DNA of 64,000 nt from Deefgea rivuli DSM 18356 (GCF_000620145.1 NZ_JHVM01000008.1:296521-360520), one strand, 5' to 3'; counted from the stretch's first letter, positions 37,178 to 46,784 are shown. The notes: generated from the letters alone by a model not told the origin. Translations and numbers: made by a program.

Positions 37178-38458
37178 ATGAGCACGCAAGCACAACGCAT
37201 CGCAGCAATCGAAACCGACTGGCAGACTAACCCGCGTTGGCAAGGCGTGACCCGCCCCTACACCGCAGCCGATGTCGACCGACTACGTGGCACTTTGCTG
37301 CAGGAATACACGCTCGCCACACACGGCGCAAAAAAACTCTGGAAGCTAATGCACGAAACCCCATACGTGCATGCATTGGGCGCGCTGACCGGCAATCAAG
37401 CGATGCAACAAGTTAAGGCAGGCTTAAAAGCGATTTATTTATCAGGCTGGCAAGTTGCGGCCGATGCCAATCAGGCCGGTGAAATGTACCCCGACCAATC
37501 TTTATATCCAGCCAATTCAGTACCGCAAGTGGTGCGTCGCATCAATAATACGCTAGCGCGCGCCGACCAAATTAATCATTCTGAGGGTGACGACAGCATC
37601 GATTTTTACGCCCCGATTGTGGCCGATGCTGAAGCGGGTTTTGGCGGTGTACTGAACGCATTTGAACTAATGAAAGCAATGATAGAAGCCGGCGCTGCTG
37701 GCGTGCATTTTGAAGACCAGCTCGCCTCAGTGAAAAAATGCGGCCATATGGGCGGCAAAGTGCTGGTGCCAACGCGCGAAGCGATTGAAAAACTCGTTGC
37801 CGCACGTTTAGCGGCCGACGTCATGGGCGTACCAACGATTATCGTGGCACGTACCGATGCCGAAGCGGCTGACTTACTGACCAGCGATGTAGACGACAAC
37901 GACAAACCTTTCTGCACGGGCGAGCGCACGATGGAAGGCTTTTATAAAACGTATCCGGGGCTCGATCAAGCCATCTCTCGTGGCCTGGCCTATGCCCCTT
38001 ATGCCGACCTAGTTTGGTGCGAAACCGGCAAACCGGACTTGGAATACGCACGCAAATTTGCCGAGGCGATTCATGCCAAATTCCCGGGCAAAATGCTGGC
38101 GTATAACTGCTCGCCGTCATTTAACTGGAAGAAAAATTTGGATGACGCAACGATTGCCAAGTTCCAAAAAGAACTCGGTGCGATGGGTTATAAATTCCAA
38201 TTTATTACGCTCGCGGGTTTTCATGCGCTCAATTACGGCATGTTCAACCTTGCGCACGGTTACGCTCGCAATGGCATGAGCGCGTTTGTTGAATTGCAAG
38301 AAGCCGAATTTGCCGCCGCAGATCGCGGGTTTACCGCAGTGAAACATCAGCGCGAAGTGGGCACGGGTTATTTTGACCAAGTGACGCAAGTGATCCAGCA
38401 AGGCAAATCCTCAACAACTGCGCTGACAGGCTCAACTGAAGCTGAGCAGTTTCATTAA
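37178..38458 (+). CDS. aceA: isocitrate lyase
   Basis: A 426-residue enzyme splitting isocitrate to succinate and glyoxylate, first step of the glyoxylate shunt. The catalytic loop KKCGHMGGK contains the active-site Cys188; other signatures are [25 protein letters not shown] and the C-terminal [12 protein letters not shown] and [13 protein letters not shown]. Length is that of the bacterial short form. GGAGAT precedes the ATG. aceB follows after a 123-base gap containing a perfect hairpin. Confidence 0.98.
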   Translation: MSTQAQRIAAIETDWQTNPRWQGVTRPYTAADVDRLRGTLLQEYTLATHGAKKLWKLMHETPYVHALGALTGNQAMQQVKAGLKAIYLSGWQVAADANQAGEMYPDQSLYPANSVPQVVRRINNTLARADQINHSEGDDSIDFYAPIVADAEAGFGGVLNAFELMKAMIEAGAAGVHFEDQLASVKKCGHMGGKVLVPTREAIEKLVAARLAADVMGVPTIIVARTDAEAADLLTSDVDDNDKPFCTGERTMEGFYKTYPGLDQAISRGLAYAPYADLVWCETGKPDLEYARKFAEAIHAKFPGKMLAYNCSPSFNWKKNLDDATIAKFQKELGAMGYKFQFITLAGFHALNYGMFNLAHGYARNGMSAFVELQEAEFAAADRGFTAVKHQREVGTGYFDQVTQVIQQGKSSTTALTGSTEAEQFH

Positions 38459-38507
38459 GGTATAAGGCTGTAGCCATTAATAAATAATGGCTACAGCCTT
38501 ATACATA
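38459..38507. repeat. GGTAT-type hairpin between aceA and aceB, copy 6 (perfect stem)
   Basis: A perfect 19-bp stem: TATAAGGCTGTAGCCATTA (38461-38479) pairs with 38485-38503 across the loop ATAAA. It is the best-conserved member of the dispersed family. No T-run follows, so it is more likely a transcript-processing or stabilising hairpin than a terminator. Confidence 0.9.
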
Positions 38508-38581
38508 TGAGCCAGGATTAGAGAAATGATTAAGGCGCAAGCGATATGCTGCGCCCTCATTGTCTCAAAGGGAGAAACACC

Positions 38582-40153
38582 ATGAATATGCGAATCAAAG
38601 GTCAAAGCAGCGCAGCAGTGAGCAGCATACTCACGCCGGCTGCGCTCGATTTTTTGGTGAAGCTGCATCGCCAATTTGAACCGCGCCGCCGCGAACTGAT
38701 CGCAGCGCGCACGGAGCGCCAAGCGCAACTCGATGCGGGCGTAAAACCTGATTTCCTGCTTGAGACTGCACATATCCGTGCTGGCGACTGGCAAATCAGC
38801 CGGCTCCCCGCCGATTTGCTCGACCGCCGTGTTGAAATTACCGGCCCAGTAGAGAGAAAAATGATGATTAATGCGCTCAATTCGGGCGCGAAATCGTTTA
38901 TGGCCGATTTCGAGGATTCCAATACCCCCACTTGGGATAATCAAATTGAAGGCCAAATCAACGTTCGCGATGCATATCGACGCGAAATTGGCTTCACCAG
39001 CCCTGAAGGCAAGGTTTATGCGCTCAATGTACAGACTGCGACGCTACTCACTCGCCCGCGCGGCTGGCATTTGCTAGAAAAACATCTGGAAGTCGACGGT
39101 GATGTCATGTCAGGCTCGCTCTTCGATTTTGGTTTGGTGGTGTTTCACAATCTGCAATATCAACTGAGCCAAGGCAGCGCTTGTTATTTTTATCTGCCAA
39201 AAATGGAATCGCATTTAGAAGCTCGGCTTTGGAATGACGTTTTCACATGGGCCGAACAAGAGCTCCAAGCGCCGCATGGCTGCATCAAAAGCACGGTGCT
39301 GATTGAAACCATTCTCGCTGCGTTTGAAATGGACGAAATTCTGTACGAATTGCGCGAGCATTCAGCAGGACTGAACGCAGGGCGTTGGGATTACATTTTT
39401 AGCTGTATCAAAAAATTTCGCATGGATAAGGATTTTTGCTTGGCCGATCGTAGCCAAATCACCATGGCCGTGCCTTTTATGCGCGCCTACTCTTTACTGC
39501 TACTCAAAACCTGCCACCAGCGCGGCGCGCCTGCGATGGGTGGTATGTCGGCGTATATACCGGTGAAATCTGACCCTGTCGCCAATGAACGTGCGATGAC
39601 GCAAGTGCGTGCTGATAAAGAACGCGATGCGGGCGATGGTTATGATGGCGGTTGGGTGGCGCATCCAGGCCTAGTGCCTGTCGCACAAGCAGCGTGGGAT
39701 GCGGTGCTGGGCGATACACCGAATCAAATTGGCAAGCAGCGCCCCGATGTAATGAGCGCGGCGAGTGATTTGCTCAACTTCCAGCCCGAAAGCCCGATTA
39801 CCGAAGCCGGTTTGCGCGGCAATATTTCAGTCGGCGTGCAATATTTAGCTTCATGGTTAGCCGGAATGGGCTGCGTGCCAATCCATAATTTGATGGAAGA
39901 TGCGGCGACAGCTGAAATTAGCCGCTCACAAATCTGGCAATGGCTGAGATCAAGCAAAGGCGTTTTGATCGACGGGCGAAAAGTAACGCCCGAGCTATTT
40001 CATCAATGGCTACCCGAAGAAGTCGCCAAGATTGAGGCGCAAGGTCGTTACAGCGCGACGCTCACTGAAGCTGCCAAATTGTTCGATCAAATCACCACGG
40101 CAGACGAGTTCGTCGAATTTTTAACGCTACCGGGCTATGCACGAATTGCCTGA
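38582..40153 (+). CDS. aceB: malate synthase A
   Basis: A 523-residue TIM-barrel enzyme condensing glyoxylate with acetyl-CoA to malate, the second glyoxylate-shunt step. Family blocks include [57 protein letters not shown] and the C-terminal [13 protein letters not shown] at 38582 is chosen because GGGAGA stands 7 bases upstream and homology starts here. It ends in a strong terminator. Confidence 0.96.
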   Translation: MNMRIKGQSSAAVSSILTPAALDFLVKLHRQFEPRRRELIAARTERQAQLDAGVKPDFLLETAHIRAGDWQISRLPADLLDRRVEITGPVERKMMINALNSGAKSFMADFEDSNTPTWDNQIEGQINVRDAYRREIGFTSPEGKVYALNVQTATLLTRPRGWHLLEKHLEVDGDVMSGSLFDFGLVVFHNLQYQLSQGSACYFYLPKMESHLEARLWNDVFTWAEQELQAPHGCIKSTVLIETILAAFEMDEILYELREHSAGLNAGRWDYIFSCIKKFRMDKDFCLADRSQITMAVPFMRAYSLLLLKTCHQRGAPAMGGMSAYIPVKSDPVANERAMTQVRADKERDAGDGYDGGWVAHPGLVPVAQAAWDAVLGDTPNQIGKQRPDVMSAASDLLNFQPESPITEAGLRGNISVGVQYLASWLAGMGCVPIHNLMEDAATAEISRSQIWQWLRSSKGVLIDGRKVTPELFHQWLPEEVAKIEAQGRYSATLTEAAKLFDQITTADEFVEFLTLPGYARIA

Positions 40154-40183
40154 ATGAAATCCGCTCGCTGTAACATTCAAAGC

Positions 40184-40213
40184 AATGCCTCGGGAAACCG
40201 AGGCATTTTTGTT
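40184..40213 (+). terminator. intrinsic terminator after aceB
   Basis: Perfect 10-bp stem AATGCCTCGG/CCGAGGCATT (40184-40193 with 40198-40207), GAAA tetraloop, then T-rich. Confidence 0.95.
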
Positions 40214-40291
40214 GTATTCACATTGATTCACTAGCCTATCTTACCCTTGCCCCATAAAATCTTACTTCGGTCTCAAGAGAATCCAATCCAG

Positions 40292-40897
40292 ATGAAGCTC
40301 ATAACCTCCCTGCTCAGCCCTTTTGGTCGCAAAGTTCGCGTTGTTTTAGCGGAAAAGAAAATCGACTTTGAATTGATCGAAGCCAAGCCGGGTGAAAACG
40401 ACGACTTGATTCAAACCTATAATCCGCTGGGTAAAGTACCCGTGCTGGTTTTGGATGATGGCCGCGTGATTTATGACTCTAGCGTCATTGCCGAGCATTT
40501 GGATTATCTATCTCCCGTTTGCAAGCTCTTTCCTAGCGATCAACGCCCGATGATTAGCGCCAAGCGCACCGAAGCGCTCGCGGATGGGATTTGTGATGCG
40601 GCAGTTGCTATCGTCATGGAAAAGCGCCGCCCTGCTAAACAACAAAGCAGCGAAGCCATTGCGCGCCAGCAAGGCAAAATTAATCGTGGCTTGGCCGCGT
40701 TAGAAACTCAGCTCGAAGAAAAACGCTGGTTTGCTGGCGATGCGTATAGCATTGCCGATGTGAGCGTGATTTGTATGCTCGATTACCTTGATTTACGTCA
40801 GCCCGAAACCCAATGGGCGCAGCATTTTCCGGTGCTACAGCAATATCATCAACGCGTTTCCGAGCGCCCCGCCATTCACGAAACCCGACCACAATAA
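40292..40897 (+). CDS. glutathione S-transferase family protein
   Basis: A 201-residue cytoplasmic enzyme. The thioredoxin-like N-domain (~1-78) begins MKLITSLLSPFGRKVRVVLAEK, where Ser8 is the likely glutathione-activating residue, and has the cis-Pro site NPLGKVPVL and YDSSVIAEHLD. The helical C-domain holds WFAGDAYSIADVSVICMLDYLD. It resembles YibF/GstC-type bacterial transferases; substrate unknown. The start at 40292 follows homology; the Shine-Dalgarno is weak. Confidence 0.9.
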   Translation: MKLITSLLSPFGRKVRVVLAEKKIDFELIEAKPGENDDLIQTYNPLGKVPVLVLDDGRVIYDSSVIAEHLDYLSPVCKLFPSDQRPMISAKRTEALADGICDAAVAIVMEKRRPAKQQSSEAIARQQGKINRGLAALETQLEEKRWFAGDAYSIADVSVICMLDYLDLRQPETQWAQHFPVLQQYHQRVSERPAIHETRPQ

Positions 40898-40931
40898 AAA
40901 AAGCCCCGAATTCAAAATCGGGGCTTTTTTG
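40896..40931. terminator. bidirectional terminator, GST gene and ABC ATPase gene
   Basis: Stem AGCCCCGA/TCGGGGCT (40902-40909 with 40918-40925), 8-base loop, flanked by A7 and T6. The two genes converge here. Confidence 0.9.
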
Positions 40932-40944
40932 TCACAATCAGATG

Positions 40945-42033
40945 TTAAATCCGCATTTCTGTCACTGGATCAAACAGCACCACTTTTTTGGTATCCAGCA
41001 CCAGCTTGATGCTCTGTCCTGTTGGTGGCACAACGCGCGGATGCACGCGGGCGATGACTTCAACGCCGTTAATTTCGGTGTACACCATCGTATCTGGCCC
41101 CGTTGGCTCGGTGATTTTCACTTTGCATTCCAGCGCAGTCGATGCCGCTTCTGCGACATCCAATTGCTCAGGGCGAATACCCAAAGTAATTTTATCGCCC
41201 AAGCGTTGTTTTAATTCGGGTCTCGGCGTGAGCGCGACGAAATAAGGATTGCCCATGCCTTGCAAAGACACGCCAATCTCGCCATCGTGCTCGATTAAAT
41301 GGCAGGGAATAAAATTCATCGATGGCGAGCCAATAAAACTCGCGACAAATAAATTGGCTGGGTTTTCGTAAATGTCTTGTGGACGGCCAAATTGCTGAAT
41401 CACGCCATCTTTCATCACCGCAATTTTGTCACCGAGCGTCATCGCTTCGATTTGATCGTGCGTCACGTACACAATCGTTGTTTTTAGCCGTTGATGCAGT
41501 TGCTTGATTTCCACGCGCATTTCAACGCGTAATTTCGCATCCAAATTCGACAGCGGCTCGTCAAACAAAAATAGCTTTGGATTCCGCGCCAATGCGCGCC
41601 CCATCGCCACGCGTTGGCGCTGGCCACCCGAAAGCGCCGCTGGTTTACGATCTAGCAAATGATCCATTTGCAGCATCTTGGCGACACGAGCGATGATTTC
41701 GTTTTGCTCCACTTTGGGCACGCCACGCGTTTCCAAGCCAAACGCGATGTTTTGCCGCACCGTCATCGTTGGGTATAGCGCATAGCTTTGAAACACCATC
41801 GCGATGTCTCTATCTTTAGGCGCTACGCCATTCACGACGCGATCAGCGATGCACACATCGCCCGTAGTTGGGCTTTCTAGCCCCGCGATAATATTCATCA
41901 AGGTCGATTTGCCGCAGCCCGAAGGCCCCACCAAAATCAGGAATTCGCCTGATTCAATTTCAATATTGATGCCTTTCAAAATCTGCGTATCACCGAAAGT
42001 CTTCGTGACATTTTTAATGGCCAAAGCGCCCAT
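40945..42033 (-). CDS. sugar ABC transporter ATP-binding protein (MalK/UgpC type)
   Basis: A 362-residue ATPase. Walker A GPSGCGKST, signature LSGGQRQRVAMGRAL, Walker B LFLFDEPLSNLDAK and switch VTHDQIEAM are intact. The C-terminal ~120 residues form the regulatory OB-fold/TOBE domain seen in MalK. It powers the glucose-type permease encoded by the two genes upstream. ATG at 42033 has GGAG 7 bases upstream; a TTG at 42045 overlaps that site. It is the last gene of the transporter cluster. Confidence 0.94.
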   Translation of the reverse strand: MGALAIKNVTKTFGDTQILKGINIEIESGEFLILVGPSGCGKSTLMNIIAGLESPTTGDVCIADRVVNGVAPKDRDIAMVFQSYALYPTMTVRQNIAFGLETRGVPKVEQNEIIARVAKMLQMDHLLDRKPAALSGGQRQRVAMGRALARNPKLFLFDEPLSNLDAKLRVEMRVEIKQLHQRLKTTIVYVTHDQIEAMTLGDKIAVMKDGVIQQFGRPQDIYENPANLFVASFIGSPSMNFIPCHLIEHDGEIGVSLQGMGNPYFVALTPRPELKQRLGDKITLGIRPEQLDVAEAASTALECKVKITEPTGPDTMVYTEINGVEVIARVHPRVVPPTGQSIKLVLDTKKVVLFDPVTEMRI

Positions 42034-42100
42034 TTTGCTCTCCAATATTTAACTATTTTTCTACTGACGTTGGATATGATTCAGCCAGATTTGATAGAAC

Positions 42101-42225
42101 ATTTTAAAAGTAGCGAGCACCTGTCAAAGCGGGATGCTCGGAGCAGAAACCGAAACGTACTTAAGTACATGAGGATTTCGAGCACCGTACAGCCCGCTAT
42201 CACAAGATGCGCAGCACTTTTAAAT
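42101..42225. repeat. decayed large hairpin element before the ATPase gene
   Basis: ATTTTAAAAGT at the left end faces ACTTTTAAAT at the right, with inner half-palindromes (AGCGGGATG / CCCGCT and GTACTTAAGTAC). It resembles the other large hairpin elements in layout and overlaps the stop codon of the permease gene by one base. Confidence 0.5.
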
Positions 42226-43079
42226 TAGCCTTTGACGGCACCTGCCGCTAAACCACGTACGAAATACTTCCCGCAGAACACATACACAATAATCGTTGGC
42301 AAGGCGGCGATCAGCGCGGCGGCCATATCGACGTTGTATTCTTTTACCGTCGTCGATGTGTTGGCCATATTGTTCAGCCCCACCGTAATCGGCTGGCTAT
42401 CACCAGCGGAGAACACCACGCCGAACAAGAAATCATTCCAAATATTGGTAAATTGCCAAATCAAAGTCACCATAATGATCGGTGTGCTCATCGGAAGAAT
42501 AATTCGCCAGAAAATCCGCCAAAACCCAGCCCCATCAAGGCGTGCCGCTTTAATCAGCTCATCAGGAATACCGACGTAGTAATTGCGGAAAAACAGCGTC
42601 GTTGATGCCAAACCGCACACCACATGCACGAACACTAAACCTGTCGTCGTATTAGCGATGCCGAGCCAGCCCAAGGTTTGTGCCATCGGTAGCAGCAACA
42701 CTTGGAAAGGCATAAACACGCCAAACAAAATCATCGCAAACACGACGTTCGAGCCAGGGAAGCGCCATTTGGACAAGATATAGCCATTAATTGAGCCCAG
42801 CACGGTTGAGATCAGCACAGCTGGAATCACCATCTTCACCGAGTTCATAAAATAGCCCGACAAGCCATTGCACGACACGCCAGTGCACGCACTACTCCAC
42901 GCCTTATCCCATGCTGAAAAACCAATGCTTTGCGGCAAAGAGAGTAAATTACCGGCACGAATTTCCTCCATGTCTTTGACAGAGGTCGTGAGCATCACGT
43001 ACAGCGGAATCAAGTAATACAGCGCCGCAAACACCAGCGCCGCATAAATCATCGCGCGCCAAAAACGATCTTGGGTCAT
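42225..43079 (-). CDS. gtsC: sugar ABC transporter permease, MalG/GtsC type
   Basis: A 284-residue inner-membrane protein with six predicted helices. The ATPase-contacting EAA loop reads DELIKAARLDGAGFWRIFWR, and the C-terminus GKYFVRGLAAGAVKG is typical of MalG-like subunits. GGGAG precedes the ATG. It pairs with the MalF-like permease encoded 90 bases upstream. The symbol follows from the resemblance of the binding protein to GtsA of pseudomonads. Confidence 0.88.
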   Translation of the reverse strand: MTQDRFWRAMIYAALVFAALYYLIPLYVMLTTSVKDMEEIRAGNLLSLPQSIGFSAWDKAWSSACTGVSCNGLSGYFMNSVKMVIPAVLISTVLGSINGYILSKWRFPGSNVVFAMILFGVFMPFQVLLLPMAQTLGWLGIANTTTGLVFVHVVCGLASTTLFFRNYYVGIPDELIKAARLDGAGFWRIFWRIILPMSTPIIMVTLIWQFTNIWNDFLFGVVFSAGDSQPITVGLNNMANTSTTVKEYNVDMAAALIAALPTIIVYVFCGKYFVRGLAAGAVKG

Positions 43080-43169
43080 GCCAATCTCCCACTACAATTT
43101 TTGAAAGCTCGCATTAACAGTGGCGAGCGCCCGTAAATACGGGACGGCTGCAAGACAACACTTTTAAAG

Positions 43170-44072
43170 TTAACCATTGTTGCCATCTTTCCTTAGCTCG
43201 GAGTACAAATACGGCACCACAACAGCAGCCACGGCCATCAGCATCATCATTGCGCTTGCTGCGCCAACGCCCATTTGTCCGCGTGTAAACGCCATCGAAT
43301 ACATAAACGTCGCAGGTACGTCGGATGAGTAACCCGGGCCACCGCCAGTCAAAGCCATAATCAAATCGAAACTCTTAATCGCGATGTGCGACAGCACCAT
43401 CAGGGTAGAAAACACCACCGGGCGCAGTGCCGGTAAAATAATTTTCCAATAAATCCGTGGCAAAGTAGCGCCATCAATTTGCGCTGCTTTAATAATTGAA
43501 TCATCCACACCGCGCAGCCCAGCTAAAAACAGCGCCATGACAAAACCCGAGGATTGCCATAATCCGGCCAGCACGACGGTGTAAATCGACATATCCGAAT
43601 TCACCAGCCAATCAAACGTAAAATTGGTAAATCCCCAATCGTGCATCAGCTTTTCAATGCCCAAACCCGGATTCAAAATCCACTTCCACGCGGTGCCCGT
43701 TACGATAAAAGACAGTGCCATCGGGTACAGATAAATCGTGCGGATTGCGCCTTCTAAGCGGATCTTTTGATCCAGCAATACCGCCAACACCACACCAATC
43801 CCCATTGCGCCACCAATAAACAGCACAGCAAAGACCACTAAATTTCGTACTGCAACCCACCAGCGCTCATTTTCAAACAGCGTGGCGTACTGAGCTAAAC
43901 CCGCCCATTCCGTATTCGGCAACATCCGTGACGTGGTAAATGACAAATAGCCATTCCACGCAATAAATCCATACAAGAAAACCAAGGTCAGCAAAAACGA
44001 CGGGGCTAAAACGAGGCGCGGCAGCCAGCGCTCCGCAAACCCATACTGGGCTGCACGGACAGGCGTAGTCAT
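43170..44072 (-). CDS. gtsB: sugar ABC transporter permease, MalF/GtsB type
   Basis: A 300-residue permease with six helices, the first after residue ~15 (WLPRLVLAPSFLLTLVFLYGF). The EAA loop reads DSIIKAAQIDGATLPRIYWK. It lacks the large periplasmic domain of MalF, as usual for this subfamily. GGAG lies 7 bases before the ATG. It forms the transmembrane pore with the GtsC-type subunit. Confidence 0.88.
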   Translation of the reverse strand: MTTPVRAAQYGFAERWLPRLVLAPSFLLTLVFLYGFIAWNGYLSFTTSRMLPNTEWAGLAQYATLFENERWWVAVRNLVVFAVLFIGGAMGIGVVLAVLLDQKIRLEGAIRTIYLYPMALSFIVTGTAWKWILNPGLGIEKLMHDWGFTNFTFDWLVNSDMSIYTVVLAGLWQSSGFVMALFLAGLRGVDDSIIKAAQIDGATLPRIYWKIILPALRPVVFSTLMVLSHIAIKSFDLIMALTGGGPGYSSDVPATFMYSMAFTRGQMGVGAASAMMMLMAVAAVVVPYLYSELRKDGNNG

Positions 44073-44106
44073 AATTATTCTCCGCTACAAACAAATATTA
44101 GATGCA

Positions 44107-44153
44107 GGTATATGGCTGTAGAACTTAATCATTAAAAGCGACAGCCATATACC
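44107..44153. repeat. GGTAT-type hairpin between gtsA and gtsB, copy 7
   Basis: GGTATATGGCTGT (44107-44119) pairs with ACAGCCATATACC (44141-44153), a perfect 13-bp stem. It sits just after the binding-protein gene inside the operon, the same place as the REP hairpins after malE in enterobacteria. Confidence 0.85.
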
Positions 44154-44222
44154 CACAGGGGATTTACATCATTTGATACCAACTTTTCTAGCCTAGAAAA
44201 GACGCTCCAGCAGGCTAGTCAG

Positions 44223-45467
44223 TCACATCGTTTTCGCAGCTTTGGCTAATTTAGCTGCGGCGTCTTTCGCGCTCATTTTGTCGTCATTCCAGAACTGCGT
44301 AACCACATCGTAGAACGCGCCTTGCGTTGCCGATTTCATCGCCATACCGTGCGACCACGATGGGAGCAAAGTGCCTTTGGCCGATGCCGCTTTAAAATCA
44401 GTCGCTGATTTCTTGCCGCACTCGTCAAATTTCGCCATATCCACGCCCAAACGCGCTGGGATTGAGCCTTTGTTCAAGTTAAACAACTCTTGGAATTCTG
44501 GACTCATCAAGGTTGCAGCCAAGGCTTGCTGACCTTTTTCAACGTCTTTGTTTTTCAGCTTAAACATCGCAAAGCTATCGATATTGAAGGTGTAAGCGTT
44601 TTCAGTGCCTGGCGCAGCCACACAAAGGAAGTCTTTACCCGGTACTTTGCCAGCGGCCATAAATTCGCCTTTGGCCCAATCACCCATAAATTGCATACCG
44701 GCTTTGCCATTAATCACCATGCTGGTCGCCAAATTCCATTCACGGCCAGCGCTGTTTTTATCAGTAAAGGGTTTGATTTTTTTGTAGGTTTCCAAGGCTT
44801 TAATCATCGTTGGGCCGCTTAAAGTACCTGGATCAAGCTGCACAAACGCTTTCTTGTAAAAGTCAGCGCCACCGACACCCAGCGCAACGGACTCAAACAC
44901 CGTGCCGTCTTGCCAAGGTTGACCACCGTAGGCCACGGCTTGAATACCGGCTTTTTGCAGCGCAGTCGCCGTCACAAAGAACTCATCCCACGTCGTTGGC
45001 ACTTTGGTATTGGCTTTTTTGAGTAGCTCAGGATTGACCCACATCCAGTTCACGCGGTGCACATTTACTGGTGCAGCGACGTATTGGCCTTTGTATTTCA
45101 TCACGTTCGAAACGACAGGCGGCAGCAATTTATCCCAGCCGCCTTTTTTGGCGACTTCATCAATCGATGCCAATACGCCTTCACTGCCCCATTCTTGAAT
45201 TGATGGGCCTTTGATTTGAGCTGCTGCTGGCGGATTACCCGACACGACGCGAGTTTTCAGCGCAGTCATTGCATTTTCACCGCCGCCACCGGCCACGGCA
45301 AAGTCTTTCCACGTAAAGCCTTGGGCTTCCATTTTTCTTTTCAATTCAGCAACGGATTTAGCTTCTCCGCCCGAAGTCCAAAAATGCAAAACTTCCACTT
45401 CCGTAGCTTGAGCTGCCAACGCTAAACCCATACCAGCCACCAACAGACCCAATTTTGTAAGGCGCAT
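44223..45467 (-). CDS. gtsA: periplasmic glucose-type sugar-binding protein
   Basis: A 414-residue solute-binding protein with a signal peptide (LGLLVAGMGLALAAQA, cleavage before TEVEV). The N-terminal block EVLHFWTSGGEAKSVAEL with AVAGGGGENAMTALKTRVVSGNPP and AAQIKGPSIQEW matches the GtsA glucose/mannose-binding protein of pseudomonads closely, so glucose is the likely ligand. It is the first gene of the operon and should be most abundant; a 150-base gap with a perfect hairpin separates it from gtsB. A 26-bp palindrome lies ~105 bases upstream. Confidence 0.9.
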   Translation of the reverse strand: MRLTKLGLLVAGMGLALAAQATEVEVLHFWTSGGEAKSVAELKRKMEAQGFTWKDFAVAGGGGENAMTALKTRVVSGNPPAAAQIKGPSIQEWGSEGVLASIDEVAKKGGWDKLLPPVVSNVMKYKGQYVAAPVNVHRVNWMWVNPELLKKANTKVPTTWDEFFVTATALQKAGIQAVAYGGQPWQDGTVFESVALGVGGADFYKKAFVQLDPGTLSGPTMIKALETYKKIKPFTDKNSAGREWNLATSMVINGKAGMQFMGDWAKGEFMAAGKVPGKDFLCVAAPGTENAYTFNIDSFAMFKLKNKDVEKGQQALAATLMSPEFQELFNLNKGSIPARLGVDMAKFDECGKKSATDFKAASAKGTLLPSWSHGMAMKSATQGAFYDVVTQFWNDDKMSAKDAAAKLAKAAKTM

Positions 45468-45572
45468 TATCGTGTTCTCCAGATTTTATGATTTTACCGA
45501 GAGCAGCCTTGCCTTCGGTTGTAGTCAGAATACGCAGACTACACGATGAGGAAAATCAGGTAATCACCGAAC

Positions 45573-45598
45573 AGGTATTTAACCTAGGGTAAATACCT
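45573..45598. promoter_or_regulatory. 26-bp palindrome upstream of gtsA
   Basis: AGGTATTTA and TAAATACCT are perfect arms around an inner ACCTAGGG. It may be the operator of a sugar-responsive repressor, or a compact relative of the GGTAT repeat family, whose ends it shares. Confidence 0.45.
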
Positions 45599-45619
45599 TA
45601 CGTAATCGCCGGGCAATGA

Positions 45620-45674
45620 AAAGGGTATCTGCCGCAAAAGACGATTAAATCGAACTTTGCGACAGATACCCTTT
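45620..45674. repeat. GGTAT-type hairpin, copy 8
   Basis: AAAGGGTATCTG(C/T)CGCAAA pairs with TTTGCGACAGATACCCTTT, a stem of ~18 bp with one G-T pair. Located between gtsA and the M48 protease gene, just after the protease stop codon on the minus strand; it could terminate or stabilise that transcript. Confidence 0.8.
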
Positions 45675-45709
45675 GCTATTTTTTTGCTAGCAATACAGCC
45701 AGCAGCAGT

Positions 45710-46465
45710 TTATTTGCCATTGGCAATCCGCGTTTGGATGTTTTTCGCGCGGTCTTCCGATGCCGGATGCGAGCTGGTCATACTATGTTCACCGCCGCCC
45801 AAAGCCGCCAGTTTTTGGAATGCCGTAATCAAGCCTTCGCGTTTGAGTTTTTTCTGCGTTAGCAAATCAAACGAGAAATTATCCGCATCCAATTCCTGCG
45901 ATTGTGAAAATTGCGCATTAATCAGCGTTTCAGTAAATCCGCCCAATTCAGAGTCGGTCAAACTAGCAACGGTTTTGTTCCCATAGCTGCTCGCGGCATT
46001 TTTTGCAGCCGCAACCGCATACGCGGTTTGCATGCCTTTTTTGCTATGACCCAAAGCCACGTGCCCCATTTCATGTCCAAGCACGCCAATGACTTCATCA
46101 TCGGTCATCAAATCCATCAGGCCGGCATACACTCGCACGCAGCCATTGGCCATCGCCCATGCGTTCACGTCTTTGGTTAAATACACTTTGTAATTCACTG
46201 GCTGGCCGTTGATTTCATTGCCGAGCTTTTTAGAAATCACGTCCAAGCGTTTACTGTATTTGTCTTTTGGCGGCGCAATGGTCGATTGAGCATCGCTTTT
46301 TACACACGCTTGCTCAGCCAAGGCTTTAACATCCGCATCGGTTAAGGTCGCCGCTTGCAAAGCATCCGTCCCCACTTTCAACGCTTTATTAAAATCAAAG
46401 GCCATTGCCGTTGGCATCAGCGACACAGCAAACAAACTCGTCACAACCATAGAACGCAACTTCAT
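45710..46465 (-). CDS. M48-family zinc metalloprotease, exported
   Basis: A 251-residue protein with a signal peptide (MVVTSLFAVSLMPTAMA, cleavage before FDFNK) but no lipobox. The zinc motif HEMGH is at 131-135 and the third ligand Glu is in SQELDADNFSFDLL. It resembles the periplasmic quality-control proteases LoiP/YcaL and the N-terminal half of BepA, without TPR repeats. It probably degrades damaged envelope proteins. GAGGGTGA precedes the ATG. Confidence 0.88.
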   Translation of the reverse strand: MKLRSMVVTSLFAVSLMPTAMAFDFNKALKVGTDALQAATLTDADVKALAEQACVKSDAQSTIAPPKDKYSKRLDVISKKLGNEINGQPVNYKVYLTKDVNAWAMANGCVRVYAGLMDLMTDDEVIGVLGHEMGHVALGHSKKGMQTAYAVAAAKNAASSYGNKTVASLTDSELGGFTETLINAQFSQSQELDADNFSFDLLTQKKLKREGLITAFQKLAALGGGEHSMTSSHPASEDRAKNIQTRIANGK

Positions 46466-46570
46466 TGAATCACCCTCAAGCTAGAAACTAAAAAGGATGA
46501 ATCCTAACAGAATTCACGTCAGCTCCAAGTCAAAATAAGTAGTGCGCAATACAGTAAATTAATAATAAAT

Positions 46571-46620
46571 ACGTGTATTTACCGCTGGCCATTATTAAAT
46601 AAGAACTACAAAGCAATACC
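46571..46620. repeat. GGTAT-type hairpin, copy 9
   Basis: Left end GTGTATTTACC, core GGCCATTATTAAATAAGAACTA, right end GCAATACC. It directly abuts the 164-bp hairpin element that starts at 46621. Confidence 0.55.
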
Positions 46621-46784
46621 TAGGGTCTGTTGACGTTTGGTTTACGATCGCGCTGGAGCGGCTTTTGGCCTGATGCTGCGTTACAAAGCGCTAACTTAGA
46701 ATGACTAAGTGTCGCGCTTCGTGTCTTGCCTCAGGCCAAAATCCGCACAAACGCGACTCGCAAACCAAACGTCAACAGACCCTA
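46621..46784. repeat. 164-bp MITE-like hairpin element
   Basis: The first 23 bases (TAGGGTCTGTTGACG...) and the last 23 bases are perfect inverted repeats. Inside, GGCTTTTGGCCTGA and TCAGGCCAAAATCC form a second stem and ACTTAGAATGACTAAGT a central one. It has no coding capacity. It begins and ends with TA, compatible with a TA target duplication, and its last three bases are the stop codon (TAG, minus strand) of the FixJ-type gene. Confidence 0.85.

Noticed and set aside
46621..46784. intrinsic terminator for the FixJ gene
   Set aside because: The stem is far too long and has no T-run on the minus strand; it is better read as an inserted hairpin element.
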